From the NCBI RefSeq assembly GCF_000507145.1, contig NZ_AYTO01000034.1:676146-740145 (forward strand): a DNA stretch of 64,000 nt. The letters run 5' to 3'. The translations under genes and the position numbers were made by a program. Of the stretch, positions 1 to 11,674 are shown piece after piece. The stretch's first letter is position 1, and every line of letters starts with the position of its first letter. Source of the stretch: Bacillus tequilensis KCTC 13622 (GTDB taxonomy: Bacteria > Bacillota > Bacilli > Bacillales > Bacillaceae). The notes beneath the pieces are model-generated. The model was not told where the DNA came from and made no database searches. It saw nothing but the letters and a program-made list of their open reading frames with translations.

Positions 1-842
1 CCTTCTGATTCATTCCTCATTTTGAATGTGGTTTTTGTCAACATCAGTAAGATGTCTAATAAACGATTTGAGTGCTCATACCCATTATTCTGGTATACTC
101 TTATTCCCTCCTTAAAGTACTCAGCTGCCTCTTCATAATTTTCCTCAGCAAATGAACATAAGCCAAGATTGTACAGAGATGATCCGATTAATCGTCCCAT
201 ATCGATTTCTCTGGCCTTGTCTAGAGCATCCTTAAAATGAGGGATCGCTTTTTCAGGGCAGTCCATATCTAAATAGTTTAGACCGATAACAAACGAGCAT
301 TGAATTACTCTTACAGTGTAGTTTTCATGTGCTTTATAACTATCGATTGCTTGAACAATGTGATGCATCGACATATGTGTTTGCCTCATATGATAATAAA
401 TTTCTGCAACTTTGTAGTGGAATTCTGCGCGTTCAATTTCATCTGCAACAAGTGATAATTTTCTCTCTGCTTGCTTATAGAAGCTTATGGCCTTAAGATA
501 TTCGTATTGTTCAAATTCATGCATTCCGCGGAAAAAGTTAAAATAATATTCAAGAATCCCTTTCAAATCAGTTTGGCTGCTTTCGATCTTTTCTAATAAG
601 TCAGAAATTTTAGGGCGCTCTTCACTCAATGACTTAGGTTCAAGGTAATCCAGCATTAACTCATGGCGAAAACACATGAGAGAATAGTACAGCAATAAAT
701 CTTGATCTTCTTTCATATGCCTAATTTCTTTCTCGACCTCAGCTTTCAATAGTTCTGAATCGGGGACACTAAATAATCTTATGTATTTATACCACTCATT
801 TATTTTCACTCCGACTTTAGAAGAAGAGATCATTTGCTCCAA
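1..842 (-). CDS. Rap-family response-regulator aspartate phosphatase (partial, runs off the left edge)
   Basis: Reading from a TTG at 842 gives a protein whose start contains KINEWYKYIRLF and EDQDLLLYYSLM, followed by helical tetratricopeptide-type repeats (for example YNLGLCSFAEENYEEAAEYF). This is the Rap layout: an N-terminal three-helix bundle followed by TPRs. Rap proteins dephosphorylate Spo0F or block ComA and are inhibited by Phr pentapeptides. The N-terminus resembles RapA more than RapK from memory. The TTG start is preferred because AGGAGG lies 6-7 bases upstream; the in-frame ATG at 833 is too far from it. About 280 codons are visible, and the C-terminus and any phr gene lie outside the window. 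Confidence 0.85.
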   Translation of the reverse strand, partial: MEQMISSSKVGVKINEWYKYIRLFSVPDSELLKAEVEKEIRHMKEDQDLLLYYSLMCFRHELMLDYLEPKSLSEERPKISDLLEKIESSQTDLKGILEYYFNFFRGMHEFEQYEYLKAISFYKQAERKLSLVADEIERAEFHYKVAEIYYHMRQTHMSMHHIVQAIDSYKAHENYTVRVIQCSFVIGLNYLDMDCPEKAIPHFKDALDKAREIDMGRLIGSSLYNLGLCSFAEENYEEAAEYFKEGIRVYQNNGYEHSNRLLDILLMLTKTTFKMRNESE

Positions 843-920
843 CACAAGCCCTCCTATATTAAATATCAAAATATGTAATATTTTATCATATTTAAGCGAA
901 TAAGGAAGATTAATGTTTTC

Positions 921-952
921 TTAAAAAATACCCTCCTCAATTAAGAGAAGGA
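921..952 (-). terminator. Rho-independent terminator of the 43-aa ORF
   Basis: On the minus strand CCTTCTC pairs with GAGGAGG (one G-U pair) around a short loop and is followed by TATTTTTT. It lies directly after the stop of the small ORF at 961-1092 and before rap. Confidence 0.55.
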
Positions 953-960
953 AAGGGGTT

Positions 961-1092
961 TTATCGCGGTGAACCATAATCCATTGCTTGTTCGCTATCA
1001 GAAATACCGTAAGTTGTTGGGGCAACAATGATGCCCCTTGTTGTTAAAAAGGTTAGAAATGCATTAAAGTTCTCTGTCAAATTGTCAATCAT
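961..1092 (-). CDS. 43-residue hypothetical peptide upstream of rap
   Basis: A short ORF starts MIDNLTENFNAFLTFL and ends EQAMDYGSPR. It has no signal peptide and no family I recognise. The ribosome site is weak (AAAGGC just before the ATG). The case for a real gene is a private terminator directly downstream (921-952) and an amino-acid composition that looks like protein. It lies on the same strand as rap, upstream of it, so it is not a Phr gene in the usual downstream position. It could also be the surviving 3' end of a longer lost gene. Confidence 0.4.
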   Translation of the reverse strand: MIDNLTENFNAFLTFLTTRGIIVAPTTYGISDSEQAMDYGSPR

Positions 1093-1249
1093 GCCTTTAA
1101 GTATGAAGGTGGAGCATTCATTGTTTTTTCAGTAAATGGAGTCTTTTATTTTAGACGAATTATACAAGGAATTAGAGAAAGTTGATATCGCATTTGATTG
1201 CCTACAAAAGAGACCACATAAAAAGGGGTTGTTGGCATAAGGAAAATAA

Positions 1250-1624
1250 TTAAAACTCTTTACTGTGAGGGGGGTTCCTTAACCGATTCGCAATAAACTT
1301 CATTAAATTTACCGCAATAGATACCAAAACAATGATCAAAGCGATCTCAAGTAAGATGATAAGTCTCATATTTAAGTTTAGCTTGTCAAAGTAATCACCG
1401 ATCAAGGAAATGAGTTGATAAATCCCTAGCATTAGAGCTGTAAAGATTGCTCCTAAAACAATTAGAGATTTTTTAGAAAAATCTTTAGCATGTTCAAAAT
1501 GATAAATGATTAAGAATACAAAAAGACAAGCCATAGCAATCTCATGAGTCAACGAATCATTTGCTGAAAATTCTTGCACAATTAAGGAAGTAATGATTCC
1601 GATCATTCCGATTATTTGATTCAA
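1250..1624 (-). CDS. Hypothetical membrane protein (124 aa)
   Basis: The protein has about four hydrophobic segments (near residues 3-18, 30-42, 54-75 and 86-112) with a short basic tail, which fits a small integral membrane protein. AGGTGGTG lies about 5 bases before the ATG and supports the start. I do not recognise the family. It lies upstream of the 43-aa ORF on the same strand with a 157-base gap. That gap also holds a plus-strand reading (1136-1240, starting MESFILDELYKELEKVD) that looks like a gene fragment. Confidence 0.55.
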   Translation of the reverse strand: MNQIIGMIGIITSLIVQEFSANDSLTHEIAMACLFVFLIIYHFEHAKDFSKKSLIVLGAIFTALMLGIYQLISLIGDYFDKLNLNMRLIILLEIALIIVLVSIAVNLMKFIANRLRNPPHSKEF

Positions 1625-1823
1625 GACACCACCTGCTTTGCATTTTTCTAGGTGTCAGCTTACCAATTACAGAGGAATTTCTCAAGATGATACACTTTAA
1701 TGTTAACTTAAAATAGTGAATTTATCAGGGAGCGGAGGTAATGAAAACCTATGTATCAACTAAGAAACGGATTACTTAACTTCTGAATCACGAAAAGAGA
1801 TAATCTATGTGGTCACTAATAAA

Positions 1824-1979
1824 ATGCTTTCAGCTGAATTAGTGAAGATCCAAGCATCAGGATTTAAAACATATAGCAGAGCCTATACGGAATGGCGATT
1901 GGCTTTAAATAAATTAGGAATCGCCAAGAAAGAAGTTGAGAACTACAGAAGAAAACTAAAAAATCACAAGACCTTGTAG
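1824..1979 (+). CDS. Short hypothetical ORF, probably the 3' end of a decayed gene
   Basis: The frame starts MLSAELVKIQASGFKTYSRA and ends YRRKLKNHKTL (51 aa). The same frame stays open upstream to about 1764, reading SESRKEIIYVVTNK, with no good ribosome site. A plausible start region with GGAGGTAATG at 1735 reads in another frame (MKTYVSTKKRIT, then stop). This pattern suggests a frameshifted small gene. I do not recognise the product. Confidence 0.3.
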   Translation: MLSAELVKIQASGFKTYSRAYTEWRLALNKLGIAKKEVENYRRKLKNHKTL

Positions 1980-1994
1980 AAATGCTGGAGAGAG

Positions 1995-2153
1995 ATGAAT
2001 AAGTCAAAAATAGATCTTCATTTCACCTTTATTAATGAAAAACAGCTTGTCGTACGCATGCCATATAAAATTTCAAACTTTACTTGTTTCATAGAGTGGA
2101 AGAAGGAATTTTTGGTGTGCCGGTCATCAGAACTTCGATGTAATCATAAGTGA
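1995..2153 (+). CDS. Short hypothetical ORF (52 aa)
   Basis: It starts MNKSKIDLHFTFINEKQLVV, 15 bases after the preceding short ORF, with GGAGAG just upstream of the ATG. Near the end an alternative frame reads EEGIFGVPVIRTSM, which looks more like protein than the ORF's own tail, so the 3' part may be frameshifted. No family recognised. Confidence 0.3.
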   Translation: MNKSKIDLHFTFINEKQLVVRMPYKISNFTCFIEWKKEFLVCRSSELRCNHK

Positions 2154-2248
2154 TTATTTACAGCAAATTATGTGAATGTTAATTAATTTCATAAGGGGAA
2201 TCGGCTTTCTTGAGCACGATTCTCTCTGAATTTTTTTCTTTAGCCAAG

Positions 2249-2547
2249 TCAAAGTAGAGCTAGTCCGTTGCTATGAATTTCTTCGATTACAAAGGCATAA
2301 GGATGATTCAGTTCAAGTGAGCCCAAAACTATCTTACCGCCAGTCAGTTGAGTTGACTGATCGTCTTTGAAGATAACATCAACGACACAGTAAACGATCT
2401 TATGAGCTGATTTTTTGGACATGAAACGTCCATGACAGCTTCAAGGTCAGGAGCACCATCTGGGGCAGCTACAATGACTTTACTATCTGTAGTATATATA
2501 AAATGGTTCGAATGGGGTATTACTCCTTCAGAATTAGAAACAAGCAT
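2249..2547 (-). pseudogene. Frameshifted hypothetical gene
   Basis: The 5' part reads MLVSNSEGVIPHSNHFIYTT and on to DGAPDLEAVMDVSC. Protein-like sequence then continues in a different frame, KKSAHKIVYCVVDVIFKDD then LELNHPYAFVIEEIHSNG, up to a stop at 2249. The frame change is near 2410-2420. Joined, the product would be about 98 residues. I cannot name it. Confidence 0.45.
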
Positions 2548-2612
2548 TCTGATTCTATGAAAAAAGGAACAGACTATAGCAGGACAACACCACTTATCAT
2601 ATGATCTTTAGG

Positions 2613-2635
2613 TATTTGTAATTAAATTACAAATA
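2613..2635. promoter_or_regulatory. Perfect 11-1-11 palindrome, candidate operator
   Basis: TATTTGTAATT and AATTACAAATA flank a single A. The GTAAT/ATTAC core resembles operators of DUF24/HxlR-type repressors (YodB, CatR), from memory. It lies 144 bases upstream of xynA and about 65 bases upstream of the decayed minus-strand gene. A second small dyad, TCACG-gatt-CGTGA, lies at about 2651-2664. Confidence 0.4.
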
Positions 2636-2775
2636 TTATTAATGTCCACTCACGGATTCGTGATAATATATTGAAGGGAACGATCAAAAGCTTTGGTCAT
2701 TAGTCATTAAGAATGTTTTACATGTATACGAGTGCTACCTCATGTCAAAGTCAGAAAAAATATTATAGGAGGTAA

Positions 2776-3420
<645 letters not shown>

Positions 3421-3849
3421 CAGATCATCTGTAATCATGGGTAGCTAACGGGCTGCTGATCGTTCCTTGAGCCATTTTATAATCATTAGTAATGATTAAA
3501 GGCCATTTCAACTGGGCAAACGGCCTTGGCTTTGCTGAGATAGGGTATCCCTATCAGGTTTTATAACTTTCCCTATGAGATTAACGGAGTAGTAATAAAA
3601 TGCGAATGCTAGCAATTTATTGTTTAATAGCGATGTTTTTTGTCATCAGCGCTTGCTCACAACAGACACCTTCACATAATCCTTCTTCCTAAAAACTTAG
3701 TACCCCACGTTCTTTACTCGTTTGGTTCTGGGTTTCACTATTTCTAGAGCGTAAGACTTGAGCAAGTTAGAGCCGCACTTGTTGCAGCTCCAACAAAGCA
3801 TTTTGAGAATAAGAAAACCAATTCCTTTAATTACCAATTTCTATTATAA
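3421..3849. other. Intergenic stretch with a truncated lipoprotein ORF
   Basis: No intact gene. At 3600-3692 (+) a 30-codon ORF reads MRMLAIYCLIAMFFVISACS, a lipoprotein signal with a proper lipobox (VISAC), and stops 10 residues after the cysteine. It looks like the 5' stump of a lost lipoprotein gene. Confidence 0.45.
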
Positions 3850-3870
3850 TTGAGGAAAGGGGGAGTATTG

Positions 3871-4314
3871 ATGAAAAGGTTAATCGTATTGACTTTAGTT
3901 TGCTTTGGTTTACTCTCAGGTTTTAATGTTCAAGTTGCCGGGGCCAAGATTACTACTGAATCCACGAAAGTAAGCTTCACTATGACCGAACAATCCACGG
4001 AGTTTTCAATGTCTGATGATAATAATTGGCAATATTACCCCACTGAGCTGTGGTACAAGTTCACTATATTCAATGCAGAGGGCTGCACTCTAAAAATGAC
4101 AATATACAGAATAACACTCTCTGGCTGGGAATTTCCACGAAGTGTAAAAGAATTCACAGGAAACCATTTTGATTTTTCTGCAACAGATCGAGCAGAAGGA
4201 GATCCATATAGAAATCATTCGTTAGTGATTGAAAAAAATCCTGGATGTGGAGACGTAAAAATCAAAGGCAAATATGGGATTGACCACGACGAGCCTGATG
4301 ATTATCCTTTTTAA
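3871..4314 (+). CDS. Secreted hypothetical protein
   Basis: MKRLIVLTLVCFGLLSGFNV begins a Sec signal peptide, probably cleaved after VAGA near residue 25. The mature part is about 120 residues, rich in acidic and aromatic residues, with two cysteines (EGCTLK and NPGCGD) that could form a disulphide. ATG 3871 is used because AGGAAAGGGGGAG lies 6-8 bases upstream; an upstream TTG at 3850 overlaps that site. A terminator follows. I do not recognise the family. Confidence 0.65.
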   Translation: MKRLIVLTLVCFGLLSGFNVQVAGAKITTESTKVSFTMTEQSTEFSMSDDNNWQYYPTELWYKFTIFNAEGCTLKMTIYRITLSGWEFPRSVKEFTGNHFDFSATDRAEGDPYRNHSLVIEKNPGCGDVKIKGKYGIDHDEPDDYPF

Positions 4315-4323
4315 GTTTTTAAA

Positions 4324-4358
4324 AAAGCCAAGGTTATTTGTAGACCTTGGCCCTTTTA
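4324..4358 (+). terminator. Rho-independent terminator
   Basis: GCCAAGGT and ACCTTGGC form the stem, followed by CCTTTTA, just after the secreted-protein gene. Confidence 0.7.
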
Positions 4359-4958
4359 TAGATGTTAAGTAATCAAAAGTAACCAGAGGTAACAACACTG
4401 ATTAAAGCAAATGTAACACCCATATTGGCACAAACTGAGGAAATTCTACATAGCTGTTATACAATTTAATGAACCGGGGGATGGAAATCCGCTAAGCTAT
4501 AAAAGTAGCTTTTTCGGCAAAAAGAACAGCTGAGAAAATAATGATTTATTTGATTGCACTTTAAACGGCATCATCACTGCCATTTGTTTGCTCAATATAC
4601 CTTTTTGAATCATTCTTCTTATGAACGAGCTTAATTGCTTTCTTCTTCAGTTCTTCGTCATACCTTTCTTTATCAGACAATTTAATTCACCTCTTAGCCT
4701 CAATACTTTAGCTGCAGATTCCAGTCAAATCTTAATCTTTCTGATAATTATCATTGTTTTTCATTTGAATTATTCCGCGAAAAAAGAGCCTTAATCTGGT
4801 TCTAACGAGAGGATTCTTCCGCCTCTTGTCCTGTCGAAATTTCTTTTATTGATTTTACAGCTACTTGTCTATAAATTTATGTAAGGGTTTTCAAAAGTGA
4901 ATAACTGTGCTAAATTGTAACTTGAGGATTAATTTCCCAGAGGTTCTGAAAGGGGTGT
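4359..4958. other. Gene-poor stretch with a possible IS orfA fragment
   Basis: On the minus strand 4680-4561 a TTG-started 39-codon ORF with GAGGTG upstream reads MSDKERYDEELKKKAIKLVH, then stops after NGSDDAV. The beginning resembles the first helix of IS3-type orfA transposase proteins, but the rest does not. A short TGATAATTATCA element at 4742-4753 is only a partial Fur-box match. Nothing else is evident. Confidence 0.3.
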
Positions 4959-5981
4959 ATGTTTGTGAAGGCAGTAGTAGCAGCGAAAGGCAAAAGTATA
5001 GCGATCGTACAAAAAGAATTGCGTCCTTTGCAACATGGTGAAGCCAAAGTGAAGATGGAATACTGTGGTGTATGTCATACTGACTTACATGTTAAAAACG
5101 CTGATTTTGGTGATGTTACAGGTATCACTTTAGGGCATGAAGGAATAGGCATTGTAACTGAGCTTGGTAAAGGTGTAACAAATCTGCAAAAGGGAGACCG
5201 CGTTTCTATTGCGTGGATGTTTGAAAGCTGCGCCCGCTGTGAATATTGCTTAACAGGCCGTGAAACACTGTGCCGTGATGTGAAAAATGCTGGTTATACA
5301 GTCGATGGAGCAATGGCTGAAGAAGCAATCGTAAAGGCTGATTATGCAGTGAAGGTGCCTGAAAATTTAGATCCAGCAGCAGCAAGCAGTATTACTTGTG
5401 CAGGTGTAACAACTTATAAAGCAGTAAAAGTCAGTGAAATTAAGCCTGGTCAATGGATCGGTGTATTTGGTGTCGGCGGTTTGGGCAACTTGGCTGTACA
5501 ATATGCTAAAAATGTATTTAACGCGAAAGTTATAGCTTTCGATATTAGTAATGAAAAATTAGATTTTGCTAAGAGCTTAGGCGCTGATATCATTGTAAAC
5601 AGTTTACATGAAGACCCTGTAGCCAAGGCTAAGGAAGTGACAAACGATTTAGGTCTTGATGCTACGGTCATTACCGCTGTTGCTAAAACCCCTTTTAACC
5701 AAGCAATTGATGTTGTAAAAGCTGGTGCACGTGTAGTTGCTGTTGGTTTACCGATAGACAAGATGGACTTAGAAATTCCTCGCCTTGTGCTAGATGGAAT
5801 TCAAGTTGTAGGATCTTTAGTAGGTACGAGAGAAGACCTGAAGGAAGCTTTCCGATTTGCTGCAGACGGTAAGGTTGTACCTAAAGTGACAAAGCGCCCA
5901 ATCCAAGATGTTAATGATATTTTTGAAGAAATGGAGCAAGGCAAAGTTACCGGACGTATGGTTATAGATTTTACTGAGTAA
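4959..5981 (+). CDS. Zinc-dependent alcohol dehydrogenase, AdhP type
   Basis: A 340-aa medium-chain dehydrogenase that oxidises primary alcohols or reduces aldehydes with NAD. Catalytic-zinc ligands are in CGVCHTD (about Cys39), GHEGIG (His about 60) and ITCAGVTTY (Cys about 146). The structural zinc site is [15 protein letters not shown], and GVGGLGN is the NAD-binding Rossmann motif. It resembles the thermostable Bacillus ADH-T family more than 168 AdhA. GAAAGGGGTG precedes the ATG. It is not at this place in 168 as I recall, so it may be strain-specific. Confidence 0.9.
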   Translation: MFVKAVVAAKGKSIAIVQKELRPLQHGEAKVKMEYCGVCHTDLHVKNADFGDVTGITLGHEGIGIVTELGKGVTNLQKGDRVSIAWMFESCARCEYCLTGRETLCRDVKNAGYTVDGAMAEEAIVKADYAVKVPENLDPAAASSITCAGVTTYKAVKVSEIKPGQWIGVFGVGGLGNLAVQYAKNVFNAKVIAFDISNEKLDFAKSLGADIIVNSLHEDPVAKAKEVTNDLGLDATVITAVAKTPFNQAIDVVKAGARVVAVGLPIDKMDLEIPRLVLDGIQVVGSLVGTREDLKEAFRFAADGKVVPKVTKRPIQDVNDIFEEMEQGKVTGRMVIDFTE

Positions 5982-6107
5982 TAGATAAAAAATAAGAGTC
6001 AAATCAATATCGGCAGCCTTTGAGCTAAAAGTTAAAGAGCTCTTTAAAGGCCTCTTCGTGACTTTATTTTTTGCTTCAAGGACTCCTCACAAGATCTCAA
6101 GCAGGAT

Positions 6108-7544
6108 CTAAGCTAAACGATTGACTTCATACGCGGCACGGATTGCTGATTCGATCGCGCCTTCCATCCACGCGTGAGTGAGTGAGACATGTTCTCCAGC
6201 GAAATGAATTCTTCCCTCGGGGACAGGGATATAGGGATTCAGCTCTAATTCCTGTCCGGGTTCTAAAGCAGTAAAGGCACCCGCCGAATAAGGGTTTTGA
6301 CTCCAGCTAAAAGAAGCGCCGGACACAAATTCAGACCATACAATATCGCCATATATTTCAGATAAATTCAGTAAGGTATACTGGATACGCTCTCCTTCTG
6401 AAAGACTATCCCACTTCAATGCCTCGTCCGCCCATGTATAACTCGCCAAAACAACAGCATGTCCATCTGCTCCAATATCAGTGCTTGGATAATACGAAAA
6501 TCGAATCGGGAGATCAGTAATAGATTTGCCGCCGCGCTGCCCGGTTTTTTCCCAAAATCGGCTTTTAAACTCTATGCCGGTTTTTGTTGCGCTCATATAG
6601 TTTAGTTCGCGGATTGCCCTCCTTTTATAGGAGGAAAAAGAATGGTATGGTTCGATTTTTACAAATCGTAAAGTTGAAAAGGGAATGGTTACAATAGCCA
6701 GATCAGCTGTGAACGTTTCATGCGCTGCTGTTTGTTGATGCTGACAATGAATCGTTACATTGTGCTCATTTTGAGAAATTTTCATCATTTTTTGATGGTA
6801 TAGCATATTCGTTTTTAATTGAGGAAGAAATGCATGAGGAAGCCGATCCATGCCGCCTGTTATCTCATAAAAGTGAGAGGGTGATATATAATAGCCAGAT
6901 TCCCGTAACACTTCAACAAGCGACATACCCATATATGCTTCCATATCAAGGAGTATACCAATCATGTCGATCGCACCGTATGAAAAGAACGTGTTTAAAA
7001 AAGAGCTTAACGAATTATTCTTGTATTGTTTTTCAACAATTCGCCAATTTCTTGCAGGATCTTGATTAATAAAATGTAATATGGGCTGCAATACAGAAAG
7101 CATTAGCTCTTCAGCCGATTTCCCTTGTTCGTTCGGTGGAACGGGGTACCCTAGTACCTGAGGATTTCGTTCGAAAATGTGGAGACGTGTTTTGATTCCA
7201 TTCGTATAAATGATGTCCATCGGGGTTCTGTTGATAAATACATTTGTCGGCAGCTTGAACTTTTTTATATATTCTAAAGTAAGCAAATGGTTATTCGGTA
7301 TGCGCATCGGACCAACATTAAAATACAATCCATCGCTAAAGGGGGACCTCAAAGTGCAGACACGGCCGCCTGCTCTGCCGCTCGCTTCGAGAATCGTCAC
7401 TCTATGACCGGCGCTCTTTAGCAAAGATGCTGATACAAGCCCGGCCAATCCAGCTCCAACAATCATAATGTGCTTTGGACGATGTATTCGGTGAAGGCCA
7501 TTCCTAATGATCTTCAGCATGTCATCATTCATGAGAGAATTCAC
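6108..7544 (-). CDS. yobN: FAD-dependent amine oxidase (L-amino-acid-oxidase-like), YobN
   Basis: The N-terminal dinucleotide fold reads IMIVGAGLAGLVSASLL and then EASGRAGGR, the FAD signature of flavin amine oxidases. The C-terminal FAD contact is IHFAGEHVS followed by WMEGAIESA. It probably oxidises an amino acid or amine, giving ammonia and peroxide; the substrate is unknown. The GTG at 7544 gives 478 residues, the length I recall for 168 YobN, and AGAGGTG lies 10 bases upstream. A longer reading from 7607 lacks a ribosome site. It stands alone, convergent with the alcohol dehydrogenase gene. Confidence 0.85.
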   Translation of the reverse strand: MNSLMNDDMLKIIRNGLHRIHRPKHIMIVGAGLAGLVSASLLKSAGHRVTILEASGRAGGRVCTLRSPFSDGLYFNVGPMRIPNNHLLTLEYIKKFKLPTNVFINRTPMDIIYTNGIKTRLHIFERNPQVLGYPVPPNEQGKSAEELMLSVLQPILHFINQDPARNWRIVEKQYKNNSLSSFLNTFFSYGAIDMIGILLDMEAYMGMSLVEVLRESGYYISPSHFYEITGGMDRLPHAFLPQLKTNMLYHQKMMKISQNEHNVTIHCQHQQTAAHETFTADLAIVTIPFSTLRFVKIEPYHSFSSYKRRAIRELNYMSATKTGIEFKSRFWEKTGQRGGKSITDLPIRFSYYPSTDIGADGHAVVLASYTWADEALKWDSLSEGERIQYTLLNLSEIYGDIVWSEFVSGASFSWSQNPYSAGAFTALEPGQELELNPYIPVPEGRIHFAGEHVSLTHAWMEGAIESAIRAAYEVNRLA

Positions 7545-7699
7545 TTGTGTGAGGCACCTCTTTTTTGAATTTATTGCATTATATTCAGTGAAAAGGGCAG
7601 CTATCACGATCTCTTCGCATCTTTTGGAATTTTACTCACTTTACAAGAACAATAGTGGGGTGATGGAAACGACTAACTTTGTTCATAAGAGTGTAAGGG

Positions 7700-7974
7700 T
7701 TTGAAGAATCTCTAAAAAAAGGCGCTGTTCAATTGTTTTGTTCTGAAGGGGATATCACGGATTGCTTTGTTACTTTTTCTCCGGACAAAGCAGCCTTTAC
7801 CGAAATTCATAACTCTGAGCTTGGAAATTTTTGAGCTAGATTCTTTAAGATGATGAAAATATCAGTGAAGGACTTCATTTATTCAACCTTGAAGAGATTG
7901 AAGCAGAATTGAAATGCGAGGACTTGTTTGAAGGCAACAACAGCATCCTGATTGGCGACTTACTGGAAGAATGA
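7700..7974 (+). pseudogene. C-terminal remnant of an unidentified gene
   Basis: One frame reads [19 protein letters not shown], then [12 protein letters not shown] and a stop. After a small frame change the sequence continues [33 protein letters not shown] and a natural-looking stop at 7972. Acidic composition and the [10 protein letters not shown] pattern would fit a small immunity-type protein, but I cannot assign a family. No start codon remains. Confidence 0.4.
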
Positions 7975-8259
7975 CAGACAGGGGAAAAGTGGATCAAGTG
8001 ACCATAATTGATCTCTTTATATTAGAAAGCGGCTTAGAATATAAACCACTAAACCTAAACTTTGAGAAATTTTTAGGCCGATATAGCCGATATATATACT
8101 GGCCTATGAAAGAGCCTTTTTGGGATTGGCGTTATACACCAGAAGATGATCACAGAACACGATAGCTTATGTATAAGAAGTTAGATTTGGCAGTCTTTTT
8201 ATTTTTCTAAATCAATGATTAGTGAAGTTTACATAGAGTGAGCTTGGAAGGAAAATGAT

Positions 8260-8386
8260 ATGAAGGATTCCTATATCTAAACCATTCTGAGTCTAAAGGT
8301 CGGGACATAAAGAACCCAATCTTAGAAATCCTTAGGTGATTATGCAGGAATGGCGGGCGGCGTGACTGGGGGATCGGGAAATTAAA
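8260..8386 (+). pseudogene. Decayed small-peptide gene with glycine-rich tail
   Basis: GGAAGG precedes ATG 8260. Allowing one stop codon (TAA at 8278) and one net frameshift near 8325, the product would read MKDSYI-TILSLKGRDIKNP, then LGDYAGMAGGVTGGSGN. A strong hairpin terminator follows at once. The short charged leader and glycine-rich core look like a ribosomal peptide precursor (bacteriocin or modified peptide), but no biosynthesis genes are nearby. Treat the identity as a guess. Confidence 0.3.
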
Positions 8387-8418
8387 AAGAACCTGGTGAA
8401 AATGTTCAGGTTCTTTTT
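8384..8418 (+). terminator. Strong hairpin terminator upstream of the rph-type gene
   Basis: AAAAAGAACCTG and CAGGTTCTTTTT form a 12-bp stem over an 11-base loop. It ends the decayed peptide gene and insulates the promoter that follows at 8422. Confidence 0.8.
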
Positions 8419-8421
8419 GAG

Positions 8422-8450
8422 TTGCACAAAAATAGACGCAATGATATAAT
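8422..8450 (+). promoter_or_regulatory. Sigma-A promoter of the rifampin phosphotransferase gene
   Basis: TTGCAC at 8422-8427 and TATAAT at 8445-8450 are separated by exactly 17 bases. Transcription would start near 8457 and give an untranslated leader of about 100 bases. Confidence 0.75.
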
Positions 8451-8473
8451 CAGATCACGTCTGCTTTCCCTTG

Positions 8474-11169
<2,696 letters not shown>

Positions 11170-11284
11170 TAGCCGGTGGAGGGTAGGGAGCCAACAGAAT
11201 TCTCCCATCAGCCCCTAACTGGGAGTGGCGGGCTGACGGGATTAGCAGTTCCCATTGATTCAACAAAAATCGATAGCACAATAA

Positions 11285-11324
11285 GAAAAGCTGGAACCTC
11301 TTAGAGGAGGAATCCGGCTTTTTT
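11285..11324 (+). terminator. Terminator of the rph-type gene
   Basis: AAAAGC-TGG and CC-GGCTTTTTT pair around an inner ACCTCTTAGAGG hairpin, ending in a T-run. A weaker CAGCCC/GGGCTG dyad lies upstream near 11210-11235. Confidence 0.7.
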
Positions 11325-11399
11325 AGTAAGTGAATAATGGATCTTAAAAGGTGAAATCTTGATTATAAAGGGGGCTGAGATACAGAACACATAGGTGGC

Positions 11400-11610
11400 A
11401 GACGACATTATGATAAACGTATGCTGGAACAAAATATGAATTGAAAAACGGAACAAGAGTAAGGATATGGTACGTAGGCAACCACATACAAACATTTGAA
11501 AAAAAGTTTTGGGTGGGACTCTAAAGTATGATGCTGACTGAAAAGAAAGAGAGAAGTAATACTGAGAATATAAAAGAACCGTTCAAAAAGAATGAACGGT
11601 GGGTTTAAAA
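11400..11610 (+). pseudogene. Possible yobA (DUF3221) 3' remnant and hairpin
   Basis: Around 11430-11525 one plus-strand frame reads [20 protein letters not shown] and stops shortly after FWVGL. This resembles the C-terminal strand pattern of DUF3221 proteins such as YobA, which neighbours penP in 168 as I recall. ACCGTTCA and TGAACGGT form a hairpin at about 11579-11601. No start or N-terminal part is present. Confidence 0.4.
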
Positions 11611-11674
11611 GCAGAGTTTTTTCCTTCGGGGCAAAAGACTGAACATCATAGCTCAATATGGTGTTTCAAGCTCT

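Noticed and set aside
4561..4680. Complete insertion sequence
   Set aside because: Only a 39-codon ORF with weak orfA likeness; no terminal repeats, no orfB, no target duplication seen.
4742..4766. Second Fur box near 4742
   Set aside because: TGATAATTATCA is palindromic but does not fit the 7-1-7 spacing beyond the first half, and the downstream minus-strand ORF is only a fragment.
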